Shown piece by piece: positions 39,192 through 49,613 of a stretch of 64,000 nucleotides of DNA. The DNA lies in the NCBI GenBank assembly GCA_019163175.1, contig JAFLKN010000056.1, positions 1 to 64,000 of the forward strand, in the 5' to 3' direction. The notes beneath the pieces were generated by a model. It was not told the origin of the DNA. It ran no database searches and saw only the letters and a program-made list of their open reading frames with translations. Within the stretch, counting starts at the first letter, position 1. The number at the start of each line of letters is the position of its first letter. A program made the translations under genes and the position numbers. This DNA comes from Prolixibacteraceae bacterium. GTDB lineage: Bacteria > Bacteroidota > Bacteroidia > Bacteroidales > Prolixibacteraceae.

Positions 39192-42084
39192 AATCTACTG
39201 AGATTAAAAAATCAAATGTGAAATCTTTATTATCAGGCCGGTAAATACTTCTAAAACCTATTTCAAACGGGGCAAAGAATCTCAGAATGTGTAGATCTGA
39301 AGTTATTTCAAGTCCCAAAGATTTTAGTTCAATTTCGTGATCATTAGGGAAAATGGTTCCATTCTTATCTACAACAGGTACTGATAACCATGCATAATCA
39401 TAAAATAATGAGGATTTTATACGCTTTATGTAAGTAAACTTGCCAAAACTAATATCAGGATAGCATATCGGGAATTTGTAATCGCCAGCTATGGAATAAG
39501 CTTTATTGTTTTGGTATCCACCAAAACCACGTGGCATGCGTACAAAATTGGAGAAATTAATACTCTTGGTGAAGTTTTTTTCTTGGTAACCCTGATAAAT
39601 CTTCAGACCTGAATTTTTGGTTAACCCTGGAAAATACAGATTAGACTGAATTCCTGAAAGAGTTCCTAAATCATTACCAATGAATGGAGTATGACGGAAT
39701 AAAATATCGAATTGCTGACCCCATCGGGGCATCAGGTTTTGGGAAGATTGCTGTAGTAAGTTATATAGGTAGATTCGGTATGTCAAAGCATGATATTTAC
39801 CTGAATAAAATTTTGCTGGTGTTGATGCATTGTGCTGAACATCGTTAAAAGTATATTTCAGCTCCGGATAAATTATTCTCGAGAATTTTCCCTTCGACAA
39901 ATTAAGTGGCAATCGAAGATCAACATCGGCAGTTAGTTCTTTCCAGGTATATCGTTGAATTGTTGTATCACTTTGAATTACCTGATTTAATTTATTAACT
40001 GTATTCTTTATCAGAAAGTAATTTGAAGCTTGGTTACCAAACGATAATTCAGTATTGATCTCCGGAAATAAGCCTGAATAATTAAATCCTATTTTATAAC
40101 GACCTGTTTTATCGGCAACATTGTAATCGTACCCCAATCGGGTTTCAGCGGTGCCTAGTTTATTCTGAGAGAAAAGCGAAATCCCTGGTCGTATTTCGTA
40201 GCTGTTAACATCGATGTAAGCTGGTGCCCAACTATGAAAATTAAACAAATGACTAAGCTTCGAGTATTTGGTTGATTTATATGACACCGAGTCTGGATTC
40301 GAGAAATTCGGAATTCCATTTTCCTGGCTTGCAAGCTTTTGCGCAAGCGAGTCGGTTGTTAATTGAATAGTATGAACATTCCTGCTTTCGGAAATATTGC
40401 TTAATGGAATTGAAGCTAGTCTGTAACCTTTAGAAGTATAATTACTAAACAGCACTTTTTCTCCCGAATCTGATACTGAAGGATAGTCAGCGCCAAATTG
40501 AACTTTAGCAAGTTCAACTATATTTTTACTCTGCAAATCAAATGCATACAGATTATCAGTTCCAGAAAAATCGGACGAGAAAAGGACTTTTCCATGCGAA
40601 TAAACAGGATTTTTTAGATTGGCAAATGTAACTGTTGTAAGTGGCTGAATTTGTTTACTTTTTATATCTATTGAAGTCAGGTATTTACCTTTCGCCGACA
40701 AGCAGACAACATACAGTTTATCGCCTGTATCATTCCAGGTTGGAGTAAAAAAATATTCATTATCATTGGTTTTAAAACGTTCCATTAATTTGCCTGTTGC
40801 CAGATTAAAAACAGACAATGAAAAATTATTTGCCGGATCAACTTCAACAGCAGCAAAGGATTGTAAGTCAGGCGAAATAACCGGACTGAATAATTTGTTC
40901 TTGTTTCTTATTTCTCTCTTTACTTTATTCTCGATGTTATAAATCTGAATTACAGAACGATCGGAATGAGTCCATCGGAGATCGGCACGTCTTTCAGCCC
41001 AAATAATCAAATTATTTTGCAGCGAAACTGATTCTTCGAAGATTATACCGGGAGTATATATTACCTGTTCGGTTTTATCCGGACTGATCAATACAAATCT
41101 TCCAATATCATTCAAAGAGGTTCGGTAGGCAAAGATTAATGAGTCACGGTAAAATGCAGGATATAGATATTCGGTAAAGTGATTTCGTTGTGGTGAGACA
41201 GTTGAAATTGAATCGATAGAGCTAGAGTTCATTTTTTGTTTCCAGTCATGTCCCAAATCATCAAATATTTGAGAATACAATTGTTTGGTTGATAAGCCAG
41301 TGGCTTTCTTTACCGACGAATTTAGAGGTGTGATTGAGAATGGCCGCCTTCCAATTTTTTTCACTGCATTGGCCCAAATGTCTGATCCAAACTTTTCTCG
41401 AGTTTTACCAACCATCCAATAGCCTAATTTATAATGATCGGGTACAAAATCTTTATAGGAACCCAGATAAGCCTTATCAAACGAATATTTTCCTTTCTCA
41501 ATAAGTTGAGCGCGGTATTCCATGCTAAAAGAGGCCATTCGTCCACGACCTGCTTTTGAAAGGGCAGTTTCTGTAACCACGGCATCACCTTCCAAAAACC
41601 AAAATGGCAAATAAGCACCAACAATAATGGCAGCAGCCTGTTCCCCCAATATGACTTTCACCAATCCTGGTAATTCACTTTGCATTTTATCAACCTGTAC
41701 CAAATGTCTGAATTCGTGTATTGCAAGCTGTTCGAGCCAGTCCTGGGCATAAATTTGTTGGTGAGGTGTAGTGAAAAGTTCAATTCTTTTGGGTGCCCAA
41801 GCCATTAATCCGTTTGATTTTACGGTTCGCGTATGCAAAACTACAGAAATCTTATGGGGTCGAAAATTCAATGATTTGGAGCCATAATCATAGACTTTAT
41901 CCAGAACAAATAACATTCTTTGTGCCTCTTTTTCAAACTCTTCCGGATATATAACCTGAAAATATATAGTATTTATCTGTCTCCATTTGATTTGCGAAGG
42001 GTCTTGTCCTGTTTGAAAATATTGCGACTTCGCAATTGTCGCCTGAAAAAAAATCAATATGAAAACAATGAATGATTTTCTCAT
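39178..42084 (-). CDS. Secreted TolB/WD40-like beta-propeller protein with metalloprotease-like N-terminal region
   Basis: 968 aa; signal peptide; 'LEQLAIHEFRHLVQVDKM' (HExxH-like HEFRH), PD40-like repeats. Confidence 0.7.
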   Translation of the reverse strand: MRKSFIVFILIFFQATIAKSQYFQTGQDPSQIKWRQINTIYFQVIYPEEFEKEAQRMLFVLDKVYDYGSKSLNFRPHKISVVLHTRTVKSNGLMAWAPKRIELFTTPHQQIYAQDWLEQLAIHEFRHLVQVDKMQSELPGLVKVILGEQAAAIIVGAYLPFWFLEGDAVVTETALSKAGRGRMASFSMEYRAQLIEKGKYSFDKAYLGSYKDFVPDHYKLGYWMVGKTREKFGSDIWANAVKKIGRRPFSITPLNSSVKKATGLSTKQLYSQIFDDLGHDWKQKMNSSSIDSISTVSPQRNHFTEYLYPAFYRDSLIFAYRTSLNDIGRFVLISPDKTEQVIYTPGIIFEESVSLQNNLIIWAERRADLRWTHSDRSVIQIYNIENKVKREIRNKNKLFSPVISPDLQSFAAVEVDPANNFSLSVFNLATGKLMERFKTNDNEYFFTPTWNDTGDKLYVVCLSAKGKYLTSIDIKSKQIQPLTTVTFANLKNPVYSHGKVLFSSDFSGTDNLYAFDLQSKNIVELAKVQFGADYPSVSDSGEKVLFSNYTSKGYRLASIPLSNISESRNVHTIQLTTDSLAQKLASQENGIPNFSNPDSVSYKSTKYSKLSHLFNFHSWAPAYIDVNSYEIRPGISLFSQNKLGTAETRLGYDYNVADKTGRYKIGFNYSGLFPEINTELSFGNQASNYFLIKNTVNKLNQVIQSDTTIQRYTWKELTADVDLRLPLNLSKGKFSRIIYPELKYTFNDVQHNASTPAKFYSGKYHALTYRIYLYNLLQQSSQNLMPRWGQQFDILFRHTPFIGNDLGTLSGIQSNLYFPGLTKNSGLKIYQGYQEKNFTKSINFSNFVRMPRGFGGYQNNKAYSIAGDYKFPICYPDISFGKFTYIKRIKSSLFYDYAWLSVPVVDKNGTIFPNDHEIELKSLGLEITSDLHILRFFAPFEIGFRSIYRPDNKDFTFDFLISVDFNGF

Positions 42085-42246
42085 TTCTGAATTTTAGTTT
42101 TTAGCCCAAATTTACTTTGGCTACTGCCCTATTGACGCCATTCATCTTGTGAAAGCGAAGATTTAAAACTAATGAAATTATTTTAACCTGAATACGTTGA
42201 TTTATTGAACAGAAACTTGACTGGATAATGCCCTATTTAGCCAAGT

Positions 42247-44352
42247 TTGTTAATTTTGACTCTTTCTAAAATTTCGAGCAAATTGGAAATTAGTTTCGAT
42301 CATAGCTTTGCCGGACTCTTTATTTTGTTGTCCGTTCTTTTTGCAGCAGGTATCAGTTACCTGCTCTATTTCAGGAATCCCGAAAACACCAGCCTGAGCA
42401 GATTTCAGAAATTATTTCTGGTTTCCTTGCGCTTTATTTCACTATTCCTTGTATTCCTATTTTTGCTTTCGCCACTAATTGAGCGGACAAAAAAAATTAA
42501 ACAGTTGCCTATACTTGCTGTGGCTTTCGACAATTCGCAATCCGTTCATGCCTATAATTCTTCATTTAACCAATTCCAACAAAGCCTGAAAGATCGGTTT
42601 GCTAAGGATTACCAACTTGAATTCTGGTCGTTTGGAGAAAAGACTGAAAGCAAAGAAAAATTCGATGGAACTGATCGTCGTTCAAATTACGGTCAATTGA
42701 TTAAAACATTAAAAAACAACTATATAAACAAAAACATAGGTGCTTTAATCTTGTTTGGCGATGGCATTTATAACCAGGGACAGAACCCTGGAAATTTAGC
42801 ATCAAGCTTAAAATTTCCGGTTTACACACTTGGAGTTGGTGACACCACCAGAAGAACTGATGCTTTGATCAGGAATGTTAAAACCAATAAGGTTGCCTTC
42901 CTGAAAAATAAATTTCCGGTTGAGATTGAGTTAAAATTCTCAAAACTAAAGAATCAGATTGCATATATTGATATCGAAAACAATCAGCAACAAGTCTATT
43001 CAAGCACTGTCCCGATTGTTTCTGATGACGATTTCAAGCTCGAATTTATCAATCTGGAAGCTAAAAATCCGGGATTACAGCATTATAAGATTAAGATCAG
43101 AACATTTGATGGTGAAGTTAATCTGAAGAACAATGAATACGAATTTGTAATTCAGATTTTGGAAAATAAGCAAAGAATCTTGATACTCAGTGATGGTCCT
43201 CACCCTGATTTAGGAGCCGTCAGAAATAGCATTTCAGAACTACAAAACTATGAAGTAAAGCTGGTTACCGGAAATCCGTCACCTGATAGTATTTCTGCGT
43301 ACAGTTTAATCATTCTGAATCAATTGCCATCAGTGAAAAATTCGGCAAGCAGCTTATTGAGTCAGATTAAGGCAAGTCGAGTTCCTGTTTTGTTTCTAAT
43401 TGGGCCCAATTCTTTACTCGACCAATTGAATTCGCTTGACGTAGGCCTGAAAATCTCTGACAGTAAAAATACCGAAGAGGTTCAGGCTTTGTTCGAAACC
43501 AATTTCTCACTTTTTGTGCTGTCGGATGAAACAAAGAAAACACTAACTATAGCTCCGCCATTGGTTGCCCCTTTCGGAAGCACAGAACTGTCTCCTCTGC
43601 TGCAAAATCTGGCCAAACAAAATATCCGGAATATCCCAACCAGCAAAACCCTGATGGCTTTCGGATCAGAAAAAGGTAGAAAATTTGGGTTTATAGTAGG
43701 TGAAGGTCTATGGCGTTGGAGATTAAATGACTACCAGTCGAACGGAAATCATGAAGCTTTTGACGAATTTATTCAGAAAACGATTCAGTATCTGGCTCTA
43801 AAACAGAATGAAGACAATTTCAATGTTTATTATCCAGCACTTTTTCAGGAAACTGACCAGATAGAACTGACTGCCGAATTGTATAACGACAGTTATGAAT
43901 TAATTAATGAGCCAGATGTAACAATCCGGATTAAAAATGATAGCCTTCGAGAATTTAGTTACCAATTTGACCGGACAAATGATTTTTACCGATTGAATGC
44001 CGGGAATATGGAACCAGGCGATTATACTTTTGAAGCTGAAACACAGCTTGGGAATCAGCATTTTACTGAAAAAGGAAATTTCAGTATTGTGAAGAACGAT
44101 ATTGAAATACAAAACACAAGTGCCGATTTTGGTGTTTTATACCAGTTATCACAACAAACTGGTGGGCAATTTTACCCTTTTGAAAATTATGGCACATTAC
44201 TTGATGCAATTAGCCAGAATAACCAAATTGCGGTCAAACAACACCAACAGACCATACAGACCGAATGGATTAATCTGAAAATGTTGTTTTTCATGCTCAT
44301 TGTTTTGTTGGGTATTGAATGGTTTTTCAGAAAATATTGGGGCATTTATTAA
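42247..44352 (+). CDS. vWA/BatA-like membrane protein
   Basis: 701 aa, TM segments at both ends, 'LAVAFDNSQSVHAY', 'ILFGDGIYNQGQNP', 'VYTLGVGDT'. Listed start is a TTG codon; true start may be downstream. Confidence 0.65.
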   Translation: MLILTLSKISSKLEISFDHSFAGLFILLSVLFAAGISYLLYFRNPENTSLSRFQKLFLVSLRFISLFLVFLFLLSPLIERTKKIKQLPILAVAFDNSQSVHAYNSSFNQFQQSLKDRFAKDYQLEFWSFGEKTESKEKFDGTDRRSNYGQLIKTLKNNYINKNIGALILFGDGIYNQGQNPGNLASSLKFPVYTLGVGDTTRRTDALIRNVKTNKVAFLKNKFPVEIELKFSKLKNQIAYIDIENNQQQVYSSTVPIVSDDDFKLEFINLEAKNPGLQHYKIKIRTFDGEVNLKNNEYEFVIQILENKQRILILSDGPHPDLGAVRNSISELQNYEVKLVTGNPSPDSISAYSLIILNQLPSVKNSASSLLSQIKASRVPVLFLIGPNSLLDQLNSLDVGLKISDSKNTEEVQALFETNFSLFVLSDETKKTLTIAPPLVAPFGSTELSPLLQNLAKQNIRNIPTSKTLMAFGSEKGRKFGFIVGEGLWRWRLNDYQSNGNHEAFDEFIQKTIQYLALKQNEDNFNVYYPALFQETDQIELTAELYNDSYELINEPDVTIRIKNDSLREFSYQFDRTNDFYRLNAGNMEPGDYTFEAETQLGNQHFTEKGNFSIVKNDIEIQNTSADFGVLYQLSQQTGGQFYPFENYGTLLDAISQNNQIAVKQHQQTIQTEWINLKMLFFMLIVLLGIEWFFRKYWGIY

Positions 44353-44364
44353 TCCGATCATAAG

Positions 44365-45465
44365 ATGATGCTATTCAAAAAGATCATAAGTTTAAAAATA
44401 ATCATATTCTTCCTTGCCGGAATTACTCTTGTTTCGTGCAAAAGCAATTTTGCTCTGCTTACTATTGAAAATTCCAGACCTGCACCCGAAGACCTTCCTG
44501 CTGATATTCAGAGCATAACGCTATTGAACCGAAGTATGAGTACCCAGTTCCAAAATTATCAGGAAGATTCGCTTCAATTGTATTTTTACCGGAAGGGATT
44601 TCAGCTTTCGAAAATAGTATTGGACAGCCTTGCTTCTGATACAACAATCCGCGCATTGGCAGAATTACTTTATGAATCAGGGAGGTATGATGTTGTAGTT
44701 CCAGTTGAGCGAAACTTAAAACGTAAAGCCCAGAAAACTGGATCAATTGGAATACTCGATTCGGTAGTTCGCCTTTTGCCAGATGAATTGTCGTATGAGC
44801 AACTTCCGGATACTTTAAACCCATATATCATCACCAAATTATGCAACGATTTTAATACTGATGCATTGATGGTTCTGGAAAGATTCTCGAATAAAGTAAT
44901 GGTAGATTATAGCAAAGAAAAGTCAGGAGTAAATGAATATCATTACGCTTCAATAGATCTTAAATACAATGCATTTTTCAGAATTTACAAGCCTGGAAAA
45001 AAAACTCTAATTAAAGAAATTGAATTGACAGATACCATTTACTGGGAAAATTCGGATTACACACAAATGCGACTTTTCAGCAGATTGCCATCTATAAAAC
45101 AGACACTCATTAATGCAGGAATAAAAGTTGCTCTTGAAGTTGATGAAAAGCTCTCTCCTACCTGGTCTTCAGAAAAAAGAGGGTACTTCCTTTTCAACAG
45201 AAAAAATGACTTGGGGCAGCAACTTATGAATGAAAATAAATATGATGAGGCCGAAAAATACTGGACTGAAATGGCTCAATCGAAAAATAAAAACACAAGA
45301 AGTAAAGCTGAATTTAACCTTGCTCTGATCAGTGAATTGAATGGGGACCTTGACGGCGCATTGGAATGGGGTTTAAAGTCTTTTTATTCGTATTACAGGT
45401 ATCAAACCGAAGCTTACCTTAAGAAGCTGAAAACGAGAAAAGAAACCATACAAATAACCAAATAA
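44365..45465 (+). CDS. DUF6340-like lipoprotein, paralog 1
   Basis: Lipobox LVSCKS; PAPEDLPADIQSITLLNRS; C-terminal YDEAEKYWTEMAQSKNKNTRSKAEFNLALISELNGDLDGALEWGLKS. Confidence 0.8.
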   Translation: MMLFKKIISLKIIIFFLAGITLVSCKSNFALLTIENSRPAPEDLPADIQSITLLNRSMSTQFQNYQEDSLQLYFYRKGFQLSKIVLDSLASDTTIRALAELLYESGRYDVVVPVERNLKRKAQKTGSIGILDSVVRLLPDELSYEQLPDTLNPYIITKLCNDFNTDALMVLERFSNKVMVDYSKEKSGVNEYHYASIDLKYNAFFRIYKPGKKTLIKEIELTDTIYWENSDYTQMRLFSRLPSIKQTLINAGIKVALEVDEKLSPTWSSEKRGYFLFNRKNDLGQQLMNENKYDEAEKYWTEMAQSKNKNTRSKAEFNLALISELNGDLDGALEWGLKSFYSYYRYQTEAYLKKLKTRKETIQITK

Positions 45466-45466
45466 A

Positions 45467-46486
45467 ATGTCAACAAAGTCAGGATTACTCTGGATTATCT
45501 TGTTGCTTAACCTTAGTTCGTGTATTAGTTATGAAAAATATTCAATGGAAGTTTTTAAGCCTGGAGCGAAAGACCTTCCGGCAGATATGCGAAAAATAGC
45601 GCTGATCGCCCGAAACCTGAAATACAATACAGATACCCTTCAAAATTATAATGCCAAAGATTACCGGCTATACAAGGATAAGGTGAAGTTTAATGTTGAC
45701 AGTTTAACTATCTCAACCTGCCTTGACAGTCTTGCTGCACAATTGCTCAATCAGCCCCGATTCGACAGTATTTTGATTTTACCATTTCAGACATTTCCGG
45801 TTAACCGGGTAAAAGAAATCAGGCCAGCCAAAGCCGAATGGTATAAAAAACTGGCAACACAAACCGGTGCTGATGGTCTTATTCTGCTCGATATGTTTTC
45901 CTGCTTTTACAGCTCTAACCTTCAGGAAGCCAGTGCCAATGTTGTTACATCGAACATTTGGTCGGTTTACAACAAATCGGGCGAAATAATTGACCGTTAT
46001 ACCCAAATTGATACCCTTTACTGGGCCGAGTCTGACGAAAATAGTTCGTATAAAAAATATCAGATTCCCGATAAAAAATCAGCTGTTTTACTTGCCTCGG
46101 GGGTAATTGGCGAAAACTATGCCAAACGCTTTCTTCCGGCCTGGACCTTAGTTTACCGCGATATAATGACTTGCAGTAATCCTGATTATAATAAAGCAAC
46201 AAAATTAGCTTTGAAAAATAAATGGGATGAAGCTTCTGTAATCTGGCAAAAATACACTTCCAGTCCTCAAAAACGGAATAGGATTATGGCTGCATATAAC
46301 CTCGCTTTAGCAAAAGAAATCAAAGGAGATATTGACGGGGCGTTGCAATTAACAGCTGCGGCAGCTCAATTGAGTTCCGGGACCTTTCGTTCTTCAGAAA
46401 ATGAATCGGTAAAGAAATATGCCACAATTCTTGAACGAAGAAAAAATGAAATCAAAAAGCTTGACCAACAGCATGATCTCCGCTAA
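45467..46486 (+). CDS. DUF6340-like lipoprotein, paralog 2
   Basis: Lipobox LSSCIS; PGAKDLPADMRKIALIARN; WDEASVIWQKYTSSPQKRNRIMAAYNLALAKEIKGDIDGALQL. Confidence 0.8.
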   Translation: MSTKSGLLWIILLLNLSSCISYEKYSMEVFKPGAKDLPADMRKIALIARNLKYNTDTLQNYNAKDYRLYKDKVKFNVDSLTISTCLDSLAAQLLNQPRFDSILILPFQTFPVNRVKEIRPAKAEWYKKLATQTGADGLILLDMFSCFYSSNLQEASANVVTSNIWSVYNKSGEIIDRYTQIDTLYWAESDENSSYKKYQIPDKKSAVLLASGVIGENYAKRFLPAWTLVYRDIMTCSNPDYNKATKLALKNKWDEASVIWQKYTSSPQKRNRIMAAYNLALAKEIKGDIDGALQLTAAAAQLSSGTFRSSENESVKKYATILERRKNEIKKLDQQHDLR

Positions 46487-47483
46487 AACCTTGCTACTGC
46501 TTTTGGTAGTTATCTTTGGGCTAACTTCCTGTTTAATAACCGATCAGGCACGCACCATGCAAGTTGAAGTTATGAAACCTGCAATTTTTACTTTTCCTGA
46601 TGATATAAATAAAGTAGCTATATTTAAACGAGATTTATACAAATCGGACACAGCACTTTTCAGGTACATGAGTATTTACGGTGAGAAAATAGATTCGACT
46701 ATAAAATATGCTGACCTATCCAATAAATGTGTTGATGCACTAACCAACCATCTTAAAACCGAAAATTATTTTAACCAGGTTGTCAATTACAGCGACAGCC
46801 TAAAGCAGCAGGATGACAAAAGCTGGCTGATGGATAAAGACCAACAAATCAGCAAAACAAATGCTGACATGTTTATCTTTCTTGACTTCTTCAGACTGCA
46901 GGGTACCTTGGTTAGCAGCACATTTGACAGTGTTAATACATTGGCTCAATTATCCTGGCTAATTGTCTTCAAAACAGATACAACAGCGTACATTTACAAT
47001 CAAACTGACACCTTAACTTTTGAAGGAGAGCAGGCCAACATAGAGGTTCCAAATGTCAACTTTCTTAGTCCGATAATGAATAACACTTCGGAATATCTCG
47101 GAAAATCGTTCGGTACAAAAATAATTCCCAGCTGGATCACAGTTGAGCGAATGTATTACAAATCAAGCAATTCGGACATGGTAAAAGCTGAAAATCTTGC
47201 ACAACAAAACAACTGGCTAAAAGCAGCCGAAATCTGGAACAAAAAGACAAAAAACAAGAATGCAAAGATTGTTGCTAAAGCCTGCTTCAATATGGCCTTG
47301 GCTGCCGAAATGGAAGGAGAGCATGATGTTGCTATCGATTGGCTGATCAAATCTTATACTGCATTACCAAAAAATAACGAAGATCACAAGATAAATTGCC
47401 AGCGGTATATTGGTGTGCTGGCCTTACGCAAGAAGGAAATTGAGCGATTGGATAGACAGGTCAGATACGTGGGGCTAAATTAA
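46473..47483 (+). CDS. DUF6340-like lipoprotein, paralog 3
   Basis: Start refined to MISAKTLLLLLVVIFGLTSCLI; TDQARTMQVEVMKPAIFTFPDDINKVAIFKRDLY; C-terminal WLKAAEIWNKKTKNKNAKIVAKACFNMALAAEMEGEHD. Confidence 0.82.
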   Translation: MISAKTLLLLLVVIFGLTSCLITDQARTMQVEVMKPAIFTFPDDINKVAIFKRDLYKSDTALFRYMSIYGEKIDSTIKYADLSNKCVDALTNHLKTENYFNQVVNYSDSLKQQDDKSWLMDKDQQISKTNADMFIFLDFFRLQGTLVSSTFDSVNTLAQLSWLIVFKTDTTAYIYNQTDTLTFEGEQANIEVPNVNFLSPIMNNTSEYLGKSFGTKIIPSWITVERMYYKSSNSDMVKAENLAQQNNWLKAAEIWNKKTKNKNAKIVAKACFNMALAAEMEGEHDVAIDWLIKSYTALPKNNEDHKINCQRYIGVLALRKKEIERLDRQVRYVGLN

Positions 47484-47516
47484 AACCAGAAAATCAACGT
47501 TTAAATCGTTATATCC

Positions 47517-48566
47517 ATGTTTTCAATTCGTAAATACCTAGGATTAGTTGCAGTTACATTCGGGCTAACATCCTGTATTATAACTGATCAGATTAGAGTT
47601 ATGCAAGTTGAGGTTATGAAACCTGGAGCGCTTATTTTTCCGGAAAATGCAAATAAACTTGCGGTTTTTAAGCGCGACATTTACGACTCTGACAATGAGA
47701 CATTTAACTATTCCTATAAATACTACAATAAGTATGGGCCAAAACGAGACTCAACGATTAATTATTCAAAACTATCGAATCATTGTGTTGATGCGCTGAC
47801 TGATTTTCTCAGGAAAGAAGCATATTTTAAAGACGTAAGAAACTACCGCGACAGCCTGAATGGATTTTGGCGTGTTAGCAAAGTTCTTCAAATCTATGAT
47901 GAAATGTACGCTGAGACTGATGCCGATGTCTATATTTTTTTGGACTATTTTAACTTTCAAAAGGCCACAGTTTTTAAATATGAAAACGTGATGAATATTA
48001 GCCCAATGCTTAAATGGACTATAATTCTAAAAGGTGATACCTCTATTTATGTTTCGACCCAGATCGATACCTTGTCGTATGACAAATTACAATTTCCTCA
48101 ATTTTTCACCCCAAAAACGATAAAAACAGAAGATATTCTGCTTAATTCTTCTGAATATATGGCAAAGTCGTTTGGCGCAAAATTAATTCCTTCGTGGCTA
48201 ACAGTATCCCGTATGTATTATGGATCAAACAATCAGGATATGATTAAAGCTGAAGAGTTGGCGCTTAAAAATGAATGGTTAAAAGCAGCAGAAATATGGA
48301 ATCTCAAGGCAAAAAGTAAGAACACATTAATTGCAGCAAAAGCTTGTTTCAACATGGCCATTGCCTGCGAAATGGAAGGAAAACCAGACCTGTCTATTCA
48401 TTGGCTTATTAAATCATACGCTTCATTACCCAAAAATAATGAGGACCACAAATACAATTGCCAACGATATATCAATATTCTGGCAATTCGCAAGAAGGAA
48501 ATTGAAACTTTGGATAAACAAGTAAGGAAACAAGAAAACCTCATTGAGCAGACAACAATCCAATAA
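47517..48566 (+). CDS. DUF6340-like lipoprotein, paralog 4
   Basis: Lipobox LTSCII; TDQIRVMQVEVMKPGALIFPENANKLAVFKRDIY; WLKAAEIWNLKAKSKNTLIAAKACFNMAIACEMEGKPDLS. Confidence 0.82.
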   Translation: MFSIRKYLGLVAVTFGLTSCIITDQIRVMQVEVMKPGALIFPENANKLAVFKRDIYDSDNETFNYSYKYYNKYGPKRDSTINYSKLSNHCVDALTDFLRKEAYFKDVRNYRDSLNGFWRVSKVLQIYDEMYAETDADVYIFLDYFNFQKATVFKYENVMNISPMLKWTIILKGDTSIYVSTQIDTLSYDKLQFPQFFTPKTIKTEDILLNSSEYMAKSFGAKLIPSWLTVSRMYYGSNNQDMIKAEELALKNEWLKAAEIWNLKAKSKNTLIAAKACFNMAIACEMEGKPDLSIHWLIKSYASLPKNNEDHKYNCQRYINILAIRKKEIETLDKQVRKQENLIEQTTIQ

Positions 48567-48579
48567 AACCTATTCTTTC

Positions 48580-49593
48580 ATGATTTCTCTTCACCGATTA
48601 TTGCTTACGGTATTGCTTTTGGGGAGTCTGAGTTCCTGTATCATCAGCAGAAAATTCAATTCTATTCAGTTTGAAGTATTAACCCCTTCAGAGATAACCC
48701 TTCCCGAAAATATAAAAACGGTAGCCTTGATAAACAGAGATCTTCATTGCAAGGATACAAGTCTGGCATCGTACAATTATATGAACAATTGGTATAAGAT
48801 GGATACCATCAAAAATTTAAAGCTGACCAATGAATGTATATATTCATTAGCCAAAATTTTACAAAAGGATGGAAAATTCGAACAAATCGTGAATTATTAT
48901 GATACAACCCTTCAAACCAGGCAGTTACTGAAAAATAGGAATCAAAATGATATTTACGACAGCATTAAGACTGATCTCTGCATTTTTTTCGATTCTCTAA
49001 GATTTAGTGGGATTCCCTTGTCCGGATATCCAAATTTATATCGGACAAAAGTCAGTTTAAATTGGTCATATACCTATCGGTCAGATTCCGCTTACCATAC
49101 CTTTCACCGGAACGACAGCATTGTTTATGATGACGTTACTCGTATGATTTCTTATCGGGGGATAAAATTGTATCAGATTGGTTATCTTAATTTGTCATGT
49201 AAGGATATTGGAAATTTAATGGGTCCATTGATCAAACCAACCTGGAATTCGGTACAACAAATCTATTACCATTCGAAAAATCCAGATATGCTGAAAGCAG
49301 AGAAATTTATAAGTCAAAGGGAATGGTTAAAAGCTGCTGAAATACTGAATGAAAAAACAAAAAGCAAAAACAGAAAACTGGCAGCCAAAGCTTGTTACAA
49401 TATGGCTGTAGTCTGCGAAATGGAAGGCAGACTTGATTTAGCTATCGACTGGTTGAAAAAATCGAAGAATGGTATGGGAAAATACAATGAGGAGCATAAT
49501 TCTATCTGCAAGCAATACCTCGAAGTGCTGGCCTTGCGCAAGAAGGAAATTGAACAGTTGGATAGACAGGTCAGGAAACAGGAGGCAAAATAA
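48580..49593 (+). CDS. DUF6340-like lipoprotein, paralog 5
   Basis: Start refined to MISLHRLLLTVLLLGSLSSCII; FEVLTPSEITLPENIKTVALINRDLH; WLKAAEILNEKTKSKNRKLAAKACYNMAVVCEMEGRLDLAIDWLKKS. Confidence 0.82.
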   Translation: MISLHRLLLTVLLLGSLSSCIISRKFNSIQFEVLTPSEITLPENIKTVALINRDLHCKDTSLASYNYMNNWYKMDTIKNLKLTNECIYSLAKILQKDGKFEQIVNYYDTTLQTRQLLKNRNQNDIYDSIKTDLCIFFDSLRFSGIPLSGYPNLYRTKVSLNWSYTYRSDSAYHTFHRNDSIVYDDVTRMISYRGIKLYQIGYLNLSCKDIGNLMGPLIKPTWNSVQQIYYHSKNPDMLKAEKFISQREWLKAAEILNEKTKSKNRKLAAKACYNMAVVCEMEGRLDLAIDWLKKSKNGMGKYNEEHNSICKQYLEVLALRKKEIEQLDRQVRKQEAK

Positions 49594-49613
49594 AATACAA
49601 TTAAATTATCGTT

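Noticed and set aside
46419-46486. Apparent 68-bp overlap between lipoprotein paralogs 2 and 3
   Set aside because: Signal peptide analysis places the paralog 3 start at MISAKT (46473), reducing it to a short overlap typical of operons.
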